From Zymoseptoria tritici IPO323 (Eukaryota; Ascomycota; Dothideomycetes; Mycosphaerellales; Mycosphaerellaceae): a DNA stretch of 64,000 bases. Under the pieces are notes generated by a model. The model did no database searches. It was given only the letters and a program-made list of their open reading frames with translations, and was not told the DNA's origin. The DNA lies in assembly GCF_000219625.1 (NCBI RefSeq), contig NC_018211.1:1116001-1180000 (forward strand), given 5' to 3'. Each line of letters begins with the position of its first letter. Positions within the stretch are counted from its first letter, which is position 1. Position numbers and translations under genes: made by a program. Below, one piece after another: positions 10,916 to 22,881 of the stretch.

Positions 10916-11567
10916 ATGTCTGAAGGTGACCAGGCCGTCAAGCTCGTCTCCAGCGACAATGTCGAGATCCTCACCAGTATGCTCCACCTACCACCTCACC
11001 ACAGCCTTGCGCATGTACTGACATGCCACTTTAGCCCGTCAGATCGCCGAGCGCAGCATGCTCATCAAGAACATGATCGAGGATCTCGGTGCGCCGGGTG
11101 AGGAGCCAATCCCCATCATGAACGTAAGTACAACCACTCCCAATGCGCTCCTGCTCGCACATTTCACGCGCATCACCACAAATCCTCATCCACAGCGCAT
11201 ACTGACTCTCACTTCACAGGTGTCCGAAGCCGTCCTCCGCAAGGTTCTCGAGTGGTGCAACCACCACAAGAACGACCCCGCGCCCACTCAAGACGACGAC
11301 GCCGACTCCCGCAAGAAGACGACGGACATTGAGGACTGGGACCAGAAGTTCATGCAGGTGGACCAGGAGATGCTGTTCGAGATCATTCTCGCAGCCAACT
11401 ACATGGACATCAAGGCGCTCCTCGATGTGGGCTGCAAGACCGTCGCCAACATGATCAAGGGCAAGTCACCAGAGGAGATCCGCAAGACGTTCAACATTCA
11501 AAACGACTTCACCCCCGAGGAGGAGGACCAGATCCGCCGCGAGAACGAGTGGGCCGAGGATCGTTGA
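10916..11567 (+). CDS. SKP1: SKP1, SCF ubiquitin ligase adaptor
   Basis: Three exons (10916-10976, 11035-11123, 11220-11567) give 165 aa. The N-terminus reads [20 protein letters not shown], the BTB/POZ-like Skp1 fold that contacts cullin. The C-terminal half has EWDQKF-like [21 protein letters not shown] [14 protein letters not shown] and the terminal helices [19 protein letters not shown] and [15 protein letters not shown] that bind F-box proteins. Length and motifs match fungal Skp1 throughout. It links F-box substrate receptors to Cul1 in SCF complexes and also acts in kinetochore and V-ATPase assembly complexes. Confidence 0.95.
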
Positions 11568-12620
11568 GCGGTTGCATGCGACATGGTGCTCACATACGAG
11601 TAACATGGAGAGGATACATGAGATTACGGAGACATCATCAGCGGGTCAGCTACCGGCGGACGACCTGACTGTCAAGGCGTTTGGGCGAAATGGAGGGCTG
11701 CTCTTCGCAATGACTCGATTTTGATGATTTTTCACGATTACGAAAGCTGTTTCCAGCATATGCAGTACACGCTCGGCCTGGCCTGCAGCTGGAAGAACAT
11801 GCTCATCACGCGCAAAGGTGCGCGACGCTGTAGAATATACGGCTTCAAAAATGCATCACTCAAGTTCATTGTCTGTTTCCCATCCTCATCATTTGACTGA
11901 TTTCAAAGTGCGCTTTTGCATCCGGCCAGCGTAGTGACCGGAACATGTAAAGCCTGAGTATGCTTCAGCTTTCCCAGTTTCACTCTCGTGAACCGACTCA
12001 AGACCAGAGCTCTTCCCAGGATCACTCCCAAGCACATCCTTAACAGCATATACCGGAGTGAACCTCAATGGTATCCGCTGTTGCCTCTCAGTGTTACCAG
12101 AGTGTGCGAACCCTGCCATATAGGTACGGCAGTAGCTCGTAGCATGTTCGTCACATTTCCTCCGAACGATGCGAACTCTACACAGCGCACCTGGAAGCGG
12201 GCTTTCTTCCAACTTTCGAGTCATGATCGGCAGGTCGATCAATGCCATGTTGATCTGTAGGTAGTCATGGGTGCGAATGACAGGGCGCGAACGACACTTC
12301 ACCTCTTCCTGCGTGAATAGCCATTTCTTCTCCTTGCAGCCAGTTCATGAGTAGAGAATGGCGAGCTTCACTTGAGAACGTAGCAGGAATCTTGATCAGG
12401 CTCGACAGGAGATCTCGTTCTTCTACAGGGCCAAACTCACAACTACGCCGCCCAACGCCTAACATGAACAAGATGCCGTCACGCTATGACAAGAAAACTT
12501 TTTGAGCCCTCCATGTATACCGGGAGCCTCAAGACATCCCAACTCTTCACCATGGAAGAGAGCCGACTCGCTCGCCGACAGAAACACCACCTCCCAAAGT
12601 CAAGCCACATGTCGATCACA
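11568..12620. other. Intergenic region after SKP1
   Basis: 1053 bp between two convergent genes. Short ORFs on both strands lack homology-like features or splice-consistent extensions. I see nothing I can support here beyond 3' UTR sequence. Confidence 0.4.
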
Positions 12621-14177
12621 TCACCTGTACCCCGGCACCTCACTCGAACTAAGCGCACTACGCTTCATCGGCGGCGGCGGCGGAGGCGGCTTCTTCGATC
12701 GACTAGGCACCGGCGGCGGCGCCGCTTTCTTCACCATACTCCCGCCATCCAGCGCCGTGGTCGACCAACTCGGCGTCCGTTGCGGATGCTCACTATACGA
12801 AGAATGCGAGTCATCGCTGTAGTCTCCTCCAAAACTATCTCCACCGGGAGCCGCTTGGCCATCATTCCTCGATCGAGTTGGTCGCAAATTCAACCGTGCA
12901 TCGTGGATTGCTGAGGAGTCGGTCTGGACTCGCTCGAGACGTGGCATGGATGGAGCAGGGGAGAATTCGCGGTTGTAGGAGGGTTGTTCGCGGGCGTAGG
13001 AGGGCTGGTCGCGGCCGCCGCCGAGGGAGGTGGGACCTTCGAAGTTGCTGGAGGCGGTGCGGTAGGATGGGCGGGAGGGGAGGTCGAAGCCGGGGAGCTC
13101 GCGACGGGGTGAGTTCTGGCCGGATGCGATGCGGGAGCTGATTTGTGGGGGAGGCATGGAGTTGTAGTATTCGTCGTCTGCGGCTCGGGCGAAGGAGCTA
13201 GCGCGGGAGCGAGAGACGGTGCTGGCAGTGTTGATTCGGCGGATTGGAGCGCCGTTGGCTGGGCTGGAAGCACCCGTGCGAGAGCCGCCGGTTGCCCTAT
13301 TCGATAGTCAGTATGGCTTTGAGCGAGACCACGTATGCATCAAACTCACGCTGGCCAGTCTCGCTTCACCTGCATCAACACTTCCCGACATCGATCGTAG
13401 TAGGTCAACTCGGCCTCCAGAAAACTCGTCAGATCCTGCACCGACTCCACCTCTGCCTCCTTGATGTCCAGCATCCTCCGGAACACATCCTCGCTACTCT
13501 CCTCATACTTCATCTTCTGCGAGCGCAGCTCCTCTTCCATCCTGAAGTCCTCCTTCTTCGACTTCTGCATTTTCGTCGATGCTGTATCGTATGCCAACCT
13601 CCTCGAGTCTAATTGCTTCCTCGCCCGCTGGTATTCCTTCATCTGTACCAGCGATCGTTCCAGCGACTCCAGCCAGCTGCTCGTCGCGTTGGCGCAGTAG
13701 GTCTCTTGCATGCGTGCAATGCGTTCATTCGCCCGGCCTAGTGTGGACAGACACTGTCCATATTCGGAGTCCGGTTCGAAGTCGTCGCCGTGGCTGACCA
13801 TGCTGGAGCCGAAGAATCCTACCGCAAGCTGCTGTTCCTTGTCCTGGTACTTTTCTCGTTTCGAGAGGGATTGTATGTAAGCGTCTGTTGAACGCTTCAA
13901 CTTGTCCATTCCTGGAGGTCTGATCAGTGAGGCCGCGTAGCTGTCGCATCTTGATGTCGTTACCCTGGCTTCGAAGCTGCATCTCTGACTCGAGAGCCTT
14001 GAACTCTTCATTTGTGTCGGTCTTCACCTCGCCTCCCATCCTCTCTTTGCCCCTGCATTGAATTAGCATTGCATCCGGAGGACGGAGGAAGACCTGGAAA
14101 CTCCTCGACCTCATGCGGGGGGAATCTCAGAGAACTCACCATTGCTTGATCCGACCAAGCTTCTTGTTAACGTTCAT
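12621..14177 (-). CDS. BAR-domain membrane-curvature protein with proline-rich tail
   Basis: Four exons (14177-14140, 14052-13964, 13911-13350, 13296-12621) give 454 aa. The protein opens MNVNKKLGRIKQWGKERMGG, an amphipathic start followed by a long helical region with heptad-like charge (for example MQKSKKEDFRMEEELRSQK), up to about residue 230. That is the fungal N-BAR/endophilin-like arrangement. Conserved SMVSHGDDFEPDSEYGQCL and RANERIARMQETY support this. The C-terminal half is low complexity, with PSYAREQPSYNREFSP repeats and a poly-proline stretch KKPPPPPPPMKR that could bind SH3 domains; no SH3 domain is encoded here. A role in endocytosis or membrane tubulation is inferred from the family. 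The GGC-rich tract at 12669-12690 encodes the proline run. Confidence 0.82.
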
Positions 14178-15155
14178 GTTGGCGAATGTTCAGCGCCAGG
14201 TTTTTTCGTGCAAGCTGTTGGAGCTGCACAATAGTCCAGCGATTATTCTGTAAGACTCAGATATAGCTGTCGTCGTGGTCGAGAGCTAAGTGTGGTATGT
14301 TTGTTGCTCCTCGAGTCGCGTGACAAAGATGCGAGGCAAGTTGTGGTAGGTGGTCAGGGATCCTGGCGGAAGAATTGCCTCTCCTCTTCGTTGTTTGCTT
14401 CGCCGTCTCGTGAATCCGATGTCACGTTCGAGCAAAATCCGGTCAAGAAAAGAAGAAGTGGCAGACGGGACTCGTCCCTGGAATGCCAAAGGAGGTCACT
14501 GCCACGTAAGCAAGGTGACCGGGTTCCTGGTTGAACGATTTTCCTCAGCGAAAGAGTGTAAGATGAGTTGTGAGAACGTCACTGTCGATTGTTTTCGATT
14601 GTTGCATCACTCGACGTCCAACGAAACGTGTCGTGGTAGGCTTGCAGGTGCAAGATGGTTTCAGAGCAGGTTTCGAAGTATTTTGAATGGGAGCGAGGGG
14701 CAGGAACATGCTCTCAACTTTTTTGATAGCACGCTCGAGCCCGCCACTGGTTCGCGTTGCTGCAGGGTACGGCGGCTGGACTTGCTTGGTTCCGAATTGC
14801 CTCATGCTGGCGCTACGGGCCGTATCAAAACGTGCAATTATTTGAGTCTCACGAGAGGGGGAGGAATGACCTCGAGGGTACGGAGCCACGCTCTCCGAAG
14901 CGACACTAATCTGAGTGCTGAGAGAATGGCCTACGACGGAGTCTGAACTGCATTCCACTTCACTCAGTCCCTCGAATGCACCCGGGATAATTGCTTGAAC
15001 ATCAAGTCATTGGTTTGGTCCGCACATGAATCCTGAACGAGTAGCTTTCTGCCATTTCAGTACAGCTAAAACCCATGAAGAAGCCCTGGCATCTGCTTTG
15101 AACGCAGTGCAAACGCATAGAGATCCCACCAACACCGTCGTCCTCAATGATGCAT
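14178..15155. other. Intergenic region between BAR-protein and uL2 genes
   Basis: 978 bp on the 5' side of the BAR gene and the 3' side of uL2. ORFs of up to 198 codons overlap on opposite strands with no recognisable domain. It presumably contains the BAR gene promoter; no other element was found. Confidence 0.4.
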
Positions 15156-16093
15156 CTAATCCTTCGTCTTCTGGGTACCACGCAGGAGACCCGTTCTCCG
15201 CGCAGCAATGAGACCGGCCTTTTGACCTTGTGCGGCGTAGCGGGAGATGGTCGAGGCCTTACCGATATGCTGGTGGTTACCACCACCGTGAGGCTGTCAA
15301 TTGCGTTAGCGATCGTTGTCTTGCTCTGCTCTCTCCTTGATATCCTTACATGGTCGACGGGGTTCATGGCAACACCACGAGTCTTGGGCCACGAGTTGCG
15401 CTTGACAGCGAACTTGTGCTTAGCACGCGACGCCTTCATGAGAGGCTTGTCGGTCCTGCCACCTCCAGCAACAATTCCAATCATTCCACGGACGGAGCTC
15501 TTGACGACCTTCTTGGCACCGGATGGGAGCTTGATGCGAGTCTTGCCCTCATCAGGGTTGTGTCCGATAACAGTCACGTAGTTTCCGGAGGTCCTGCCGA
15601 GGGCACCTCTGTCGCCAATCTTCTCCTCCACGTTGCTGACAACGGTACCTTCTGGGACGGATCCGAGAGGAAGGACGTTTCCGATGGTGAGCGAGGCGTT
15701 CTTGCCGGCGTAGATGAACTGGCCGGTGTACATGCCCTCGTTGGCGATGAAGGTCTCGGTGTGGAGCTTGTATCGGTATGGGTCGCGGAAAACGACCTTG
15801 GCGAGTGGTGCGCCGCGGCCGGCATCGTGGACAATGTCCTTTACAACACCACGAATGTATCCATGGCGCTCGGCGAAATCGTAGGTGCGGAACTTAGCCG
15901 GGGTCTTGTTGAGGCCTTGCGAAGAGTGTTAGTATATCGGTATTCTCGGTCATCGTGGCTGATGGGAATGCGTACGGGTGTTCGCGGTGAAGATGGACCC
16001 GCGTCCCTTCCTCTGGTTGCGAATAACACGACCCTGTGAGTGTCAGTCTGGTTGCTCGGTGGTGTCCTCGAATGTATGGCGGATTCGTACCAT
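15156..16093 (-). CDS. RPL2: 60S ribosomal protein uL2 (L2/L8)
   Basis: Four coding exons (16093-16091, 16033-15976, 15915-15350, 15293-15156) give 254 aa, the exact length of yeast Rpl2. The first coding exon is only the ATG. The product begins [20 protein letters not shown] and contains [19 protein letters not shown] and KIKLPSG-like [10 protein letters not shown]. The peptidyl-transferase-proximal loop [20 protein letters not shown] is created by the last splice junction. It ends [16 protein letters not shown]. It is a universally conserved 60S protein needed for peptidyl-transferase centre assembly. Confidence 0.96.
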
Positions 16094-16443
16094 CTTGTCT
16101 GTTGGATGAGTGTGAAGTTGTCGTCGACGCAAGTCTAAAAACTCGAAGTTCGTGCAATTCCATCGAGTGGGAGCTTGGCAGGTGCGATCGCGGGACTAGC
16201 CGCGCATTCCAACGATTAGTCATGACCGCACCCGTCCATTCGGTCTCAGTGAGATACGTGTAAACATTTCAAGCTACCAACCCGGGTGCTCACATCAACG
16301 AGAGTCAACAGTCTGACTGCACTTCAATTACATGGCGACTCGAACACAACAAAGGTGATGCTCTGCTGATGTACAGAGTGTATTGCCTGTCTACTGTACG
16401 CCAGGCTTGTACAGTCACGCTCTACCCGGTATGGCTTAGCATG
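16094..16443. promoter_or_regulatory. Promoter/leader of the uL2 gene
   Basis: 350 bp upstream of the uL2 ATG and downstream of the ABC transporter stop, both on the minus strand. No coding feature is supported. Confidence 0.4.
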
Positions 16444-19400
16444 CTATGATTGGCAAAGCAGCCGGAAGCTGGCATTCTCTTCGAGGAGACGTTGCGGAGG
16501 CCCGAAGCCAACCACCTGTGCATTGTCCATGAAAATGACCACATCGGAAGACAAAATTGTATCGATCTGCAACAAGACTGATCAGCAAACGTTCGAAGCC
16601 TCTTCTCGAGGGACACAAAGCACTCACCCTGTGCGCGATTGTAATGACGGTGCAGTCCCGGAACTCACTCCGTATGAGCTCTGAGATAAGACTATGCGCG
16701 TCAGAGTCCAAATTGCTCGTAGGCTCATCCAACACGATGACTGCGCCGCCACTCCTCTTCCTGCATAGAGCTCTAGCCAAACAGAAGAGTTGCTGCTGGC
16801 CTTGACTGAGGCGCGTCTGGTCGAGCGCTGCATCCAGGCCTCCCAATTGCTCAATCACTTCTTGCAGCGCAACTTTCGAAAGCACCGCGTTCAGATCATG
16901 GTCCGGCAACCTGCCAGAAGGGTCGAGATTACGTCTGACCGAATCTGGCATGATGAAAGCTTGCTGAGGAACGCCGATCAAATGTTCCTGAAGCTGATCG
17001 GCAGACAGCGTAGAGATGTCGACACCATCGATGATGATCGAACCGGAGCGGAGAGGCAAGACTTGGAACAGCGCCAGCATGAGGCTCGTCTTGCCACTGC
17101 CAGTTCGGCCGCACACGCTCACTTTCTGTCCAGCCTGTATCTCAAGACTGATATCTCGGAGACAATCTCTGTCTTGCACGGATTTAGTCTCGTATTGGGC
17201 GTACACTCTGTCCAACGTGATAGAACCTTGGCTAGGCCAACGGGCATCGAGACCGGCAGCGCTGTCCGAACGACTCCACTCGTGCTCGGGCATCAAGTCA
17301 GGGTCTGACGCAAACGAACGGATCCGCGCAATGCTACCAACAGAAGTTTCCATGGTGGTCCACTCGGTGATCAGCCGCGATAGCGACTGACTGAAGCTGA
17401 GAATGCTCGTCAAGGCCAGAGCAAGGTGACCGGGCGATGTTGTGTCGCGCACTGTTACGGCGAGCGCCACGACCACGACCGCCAGCGCCATTGTCGTCAT
17501 ATCAAGTACGAGACGCAACCAGCGCTGGACGCAGTAGAGTAGGTAAGCCGGAGTCTGCGATTCATCCAGGAGTCGCCGGTTTGTCTTCTCGGTGTGCTCA
17601 GACCAGCCTAGAGACCGGATGGTTACAACGCCTTCCAGTGTCTCCAGAAAATGAGAGTAGAGCGGGCTGCGGCGCTCGAGGTCGAGATAACGAAGCTGGC
17701 GGGACGTCTTGAGATAGGCCTTCTGAACGAAGAATATCGTGACCAACACCAAGGGTATGGTGAGGCCCATATACGAAGCACCGATCGAGATCAAGACCAG
17801 AGATGCTATGGTTTCGCACAGAGCTATGCTAAATGTTAGACAAGGTGCCGTCATCTCATTCGCATCGACCCGAGCTTACTGTTGCCAGTGGATATCAGCG
17901 ACGTTGGCAAAGAATTGCAAACGTGCGACATGTCTTGACTGAATCTGTAATCGATGTCAGTGCTCGAAAGTTCTTCTCTATGGCGGGCTTGATTATGCGC
18001 ACTTGTTGAGTATCGTTCCGGTATCAGTTTTGTAAAACAGAGAGTAAGGTGCCCTGCTGAGGTTAGATTGCAGGACTTCACCACAAGGCAGCGCAAGTTA
18101 CTGACCTTGCAACAGTGTCAAGCAGAACCTGATGCAGCTTGCCGGCAGAGATTGGCATGATGGTCAGAAAGACCACACTGAGAGGTTCGGTCAGTCTCCG
18201 ACTCGGATGCAACATCGGTCTTCAGTACTCACACCATATTTGCGCTGGTCACCAGCATGGAAGAGCAAGCAAGAGCCACAAATACGGTCAGATACAATGC
18301 AAGATTGCTCGTGCCACTCTCAGTCCATCTTTGCAGCCAGACCTCTGTTGCACGTCAAGAAGTGTCGCGAAAACGTGATGTGAGCAAGACTCACGAGTAA
18401 AAGAAGAGCAGAAGGCAGCTCCGATGGAGCACGACGCAAAGAGTAACAACGACAGCAAGCTGGTGGTACTGAAGTAATACCTGTAGACTGACCAGTCTCC
18501 GGTCTGGCGGGTCATGTCTTGCTTCGTTTCCGGCGAGGGTGGCTTGGTAGCAGCATGGGCTACGCTGCGAGGCCCTTCTTCACTACGAGCATGGGCTGTG
18601 TTATCAGAGTCGGCAGCGGTCGCTAGACTGTGTCCCTGAGATCTGTCGAGCGCAGTCAATTTCCCGTCCTCGAGGCGAAAGACCTTGTCCGCGATGTCAA
18701 CGAGCTTGGCTGAGTGAGAGACAGCGATGATTGTTCGATTCCCTCGGCGGAACGGCGAATTTGCGATTGCGATGTTGTTGACTATAGCTGCTTCAGTGCG
18801 AGCATCTGGAGATCCAGGTCAGCAACGGACAGCGAACACCTCGAAGCCAGGCGAATGCCACTTCTGACTCACCGACAGCGCTCAGAATGTCGTCGAGGAT
18901 CAGGATTTCTTTACGTGCATAGACTGCTCTCGCAAGAGCAAGACGAGCTCGCTGGCCGCCCGAAAGAGATATGCCCCGGCTGCCGATCCGCGTGCTGTCG
19001 CCCTCGACCTGGTTCCGCAAATCATCGGCCAGCTCACATGCCCGAAGCACATCCTTATACCACGTATCATCAGGCATTTCGTCGGGACCTTTAATGTACT
19101 GCGCTATCGTCGTATCCGTGACCCACGGTGACTGTGCACAGTACGCAACGCCTTTCGTCGCCAATGCAATCTTGCCTGTAGCACAGCCAACCTCTCCTAG
19201 GAGTGCTTTCAATAATGTCGTTTTTCCGGATCCAGGTGGCCCGATGATGACGGTTATGGTGCCTTTGATGGCCTCAAATGAACAATCCGTGATCAACGGT
19301 ATATCAGATCGAGAGCGCGAGATTGTAGCATGCTGTACCAAAATCGCCGCTCCGCTGGTAGCGACTGACAAAGTAGAGAGAGCAATGTCGCCCACATCAT

Positions 19401-21425
19401 AGGACTCCAGAATCGATGGATTGTGAGTTTCAGCCCTTGAAATCTGGTCGCGACTATCGTTATATGTTGCGAGACAAAGGTAACGCTGTAGTCGCTCAAA
19501 GCAGACAGATGCCTGGGCCCATCTAGGCAAAATTGTCAATAGCTTTGCGGTTGGCGTCGTGATCAGGAATAACAACGCCAGGGATGTGAACGCCTGTGCA
19601 GTATCGATTTCTTCTTCATAATCCAGTCGCGCTTTTATGGCATAGATAATCCAGGTGAGTACTGGTGACCAGATTGAAGGAACGACAGCTGAGAAGCGGT
19701 TACTTGCTTGCCAAACATGGCTCGTACATTCGTATACGCACCAATAGCATTCAGTCCGACCACAAACTTGAGAAAGCCCGACGCGCATTGCAGCTCGATA
19801 TTCCGAAGGCTTTGGAGGTGCTCGGTCGAGAACCTCATCAAGCCAGATATCCGGACAGATTGGATTGAACCAAGAACGGAGCCTGTCGCCCCAACACGCT
19901 TCTGTGTGGCGTCGTTCCACATTTTCCGACGATTGCCAATCCGGCTGGAGACCCAGGTCTGCGCTCTTGTCGAAGCTAGTGCGAGCACGATCGGTACAAC
20001 ACTGATGGCGCCGACTTGTCTCGATAGAAGTGCGATGCCGACGATGACTTCGATCAGGCGAGCCCAGGCTTCGTTCAACTCTGCGAAGACTCTCAATATA
20101 GTCTCGACATCTGTAGCACGTCAGAGTCTCAACAAAATAGACAAGCTATGCCGATGATACCTGTCGACATCAGAGTCACGGCAGCGTTGTCTGTATCTAC
20201 GCCATCGGCCGCAACCAACGCCTGGCTGAAGACTGAAGCGACAAGCGTGCCTCTTAGTTTGATCATGGTACGGCCCACCCGTCTTTCATATAGAGCGTTT
20301 GCTACCTGTTTTCGTTCAGTGGACAAGACTCCTGCAAGGACAAAAATCTGAACATACCGCGATTCCGGTGTAGATGAAGAACGTGGCACCAATGAGGCCA
20401 TAGCCGATTTTCACTGACTCGTCAGACGAAGGCTGCGATAGGAATTTGACAGCTTTCTCTAAAAGGAATGTCTGAGAGTATGTGAAGCAGATCAGTGCCA
20501 AACGAGCCGGGACCATTGCTGCAATGTCTTTCTTGAAGCATTGAAGGCAAACTCGGAGAAGTGCGTGGCGTTTCGACATGTCTTGAAAGTCAATACCGGT
20601 GTGCATCAGATTATGACCCTTGAACCTACGAACCTGACGCTGCCATGCGATTATTCAAGCTCCTCCCCAGCTCAGTCGAGTGAATGCTTTCGTCCACAGG
20701 GAACAGATCATCTGACGAGAGTAGCCGACGGTAGCCTGTAGTCAGGAGAGGAATTGTCCACCAGTATAAGGCTCTGCTGATGATGCCGCTGACACTTTCC
20801 GGAGAGGAATTCTGGTAAGGATCTCTCAATATACGTGCTTTGCTGGCAGCCTCCAGCGCAAGCAGAGCGAGCTTTAGACTCAAGGTCACGGCCAGGATTG
20901 TCGAGAGAGCAGTCCTGTGGCCTAGCAACAACACTGTCCGTAGTTGAGCAGCATCGAAGAGGCTAGATAGCAGCAAATAAGTTATTATAAGGCTGGATGG
21001 ACGCAGGCTTCTGTCGTGTTCGAGTACAGTAAGCGCAGCGATTCCAAGGGACAAGATCCACGACAAGGCCGAGGCTGCTACTGACGTGCCAGTATGCTCT
21101 GGATCACGACTCCAAAGAACTAGCAGAACAAGTTGCGCGGCAGCATACGAAAGTGCGGTGAACTAGCCAGGCAGGTCAGCATTTCTCGCAGTGAAGCCAG
21201 CAACGATGGCAAACTTACCAGTTTGAATGATCGAAACTTTGTCCTTATTGTCTTGGTCCGCGACTTGCTCAGAGCCAGAAATCGCCAACATGTAGCGATG
21301 ATGAAAATGACCGAAGGTATGACGGACAGAATAAGCTGCTCGAATCGTAGGCTGAAGTCGAAGTGATGCGTGCAACCGTGAACATCACGTTGCACCCAGG
21401 AACAGTCCTGTCCGGGATTTGACAT
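16444..21425 (-). CDS. ABCC (MRP/Ycf1-type) full-length ABC transporter
   Basis: Thirteen exons give 1439 aa. They are 21425-21219, 21162-20634, 20581-20358, 20305-20161, 20110-19742, 19688-18873, 18805-18395, 18344-18233, 18177-18106, 18053-18003, 17944-17880, 17823-16628 and 16566-16444. The order is TMD0, TMD1, NBD1, TMD2, NBD2. NBD1 has Walker [10 protein letters not shown] (~641), signature LSGGQ (~733) and Walker B ILILDD, where Asp replaces the catalytic Glu, as usual in ABCC. NBD2 has GRTGSGKTS (~1239), LSQGQ (~1339) and a complete VIVLDEPTS (~1362). The linker after NBD1 is short (about 60 residues). The family exports conjugates, drugs and metabolites from the vacuole or plasma membrane; the substrate cannot be told. 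An in-frame ATG exists at 21497, but 21425 gives the usual N-terminus. Confidence 0.88.
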
Positions 21426-22881
21426 GGTCAAGGAACATGTGGAGTGTGTTATGGAAGGGGAAGAGGGAGGGAAGGACGAAAGGAGGATGCGTGCCATTAT
21501 ACTGTGTCAATCATGTCCTTTGAACCAACCTGATCGACATTCGGGAGGAGTCCGCTCGGAGACGCGGCACGTCCTGTGCATTAGCGGCGGAAGGTCATTG
21601 GAACCCGCCGCTACGAATATCAACAATGCTGCTGCCTCGAGACAGTCCCTTCGTCACGCATATAGAAAAGGTGCCGTGCATTTGTGGTTGAATTGATGGT
21701 TGATGTTGTTGTTGTTGTTCGTCCTCCCTCGAGAAGTCGGTCGACCGCACCAGTGCTGAGCTCGTATGCGGCTCGCACCGGCGTCCGGGTTCTTGCTTCC
21801 GACGTCTCATCTCCCTTGTTCTCGCCTGCGCAAGGGCAAACACTTGCACAGGTTCACTCTCGACCAGCCCGCCATCCTACGAGTGTTCATACATCACAGA
21901 GGCATCGTGGCAATTGCTGCATGGTATCCCAAAGGCACCAATGCGTAAGAGTCGACGACTGTCCAAAGATCGCCTCAGCCATGAAGAATAAAGCCATCTC
22001 CTGAAGAACAGAGTGGTGAGATATCGGACTGCAGCGACGGCGTGTGTGAAGAGAATTGTGCAGCGCAACAGTCTTGCGTCGATCGTCGAGCTTTTCTGAC
22101 CTTTTGCCGACCGTGGCTTCGCGGGCGGAGCTAAGACTAGAGGCGAAATTCTGGGACAAGAAAGAATTATACATCGATCATGACCACGGACCTGCAACAC
22201 AAGACACGGCTTGCGGAACCTCGTCCTGCTCCATCGGCGGTTTCGACCAAGTCATTGCTCTCGATCCGAGGTCAAGAATGGTCAGCAAAGCGAAAGGACT
22301 TCTATGGTCTGCTATGAGAGCCATGATGAGACTACCTGCGGAGCAAGCGACGAGCTATGGCATCTACAGCGCCGACCATGTCAAGCGTCTCTCCATCGAA
22401 GCTGCACGTGTTCCACATGCGGACGTGCTTCACACGACTGGTGAAAGGTATTGTTAGGCCCCATGCTCGATTCAGAAGTGAACAGACCGTAATCTCAAGC
22501 GGTCTTATGGACGGCTTTTCCACATCCGACACGGTGCAGACCTGTTGGTTCACGGTGTCGTTGCTCGCATTGGAAACATCCGAAGACATCGCTGCGATGG
22601 TGAGCGGACGAGCCGCGAGATCAGGAGATGTGCAGCTTGCGTCCGCGCCGATGCGCACATGTTTGTATAACATCTACGTACCTTTGAATAGCAAATGAAT
22701 CACTGCATCATACCGTACCTTACCTCCTTTAACTGCCCCGCTTAGTCAACTTCCCGCGTGCTGTTAGACCGGCTGGAATCTTAAAGTCCCGGCTTTTGTT
22801 AGTTCTAGTGACGTTCGTACCTGGCTTCCTCTCCGTGCCAGAGCAACTTTCGACACCACAACATCGACGAGCAACTCCGAT
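21426..22881. promoter_or_regulatory. Divergent intergenic region (ABC transporter / WHIM protein)
   Basis: 1456 bp between divergent genes. It contains a short GTT repeat (about 21698-21719) and several ORFs below 135 codons on both strands without domain signals. It probably holds two promoters. I see no tRNA or mobile element. Confidence 0.4.

Noticed and set aside
12669..12690. GGC trinucleotide tract as a regulatory microsatellite
   Set aside because: It is the antisense of CCG/CCT codons for the proline run in the BAR protein tail.
15147..16039. Plus-strand ORFs over the uL2 gene
   Set aside because: Antisense to uL2 exons and crossing its introns; explained by uL2 codon bias.
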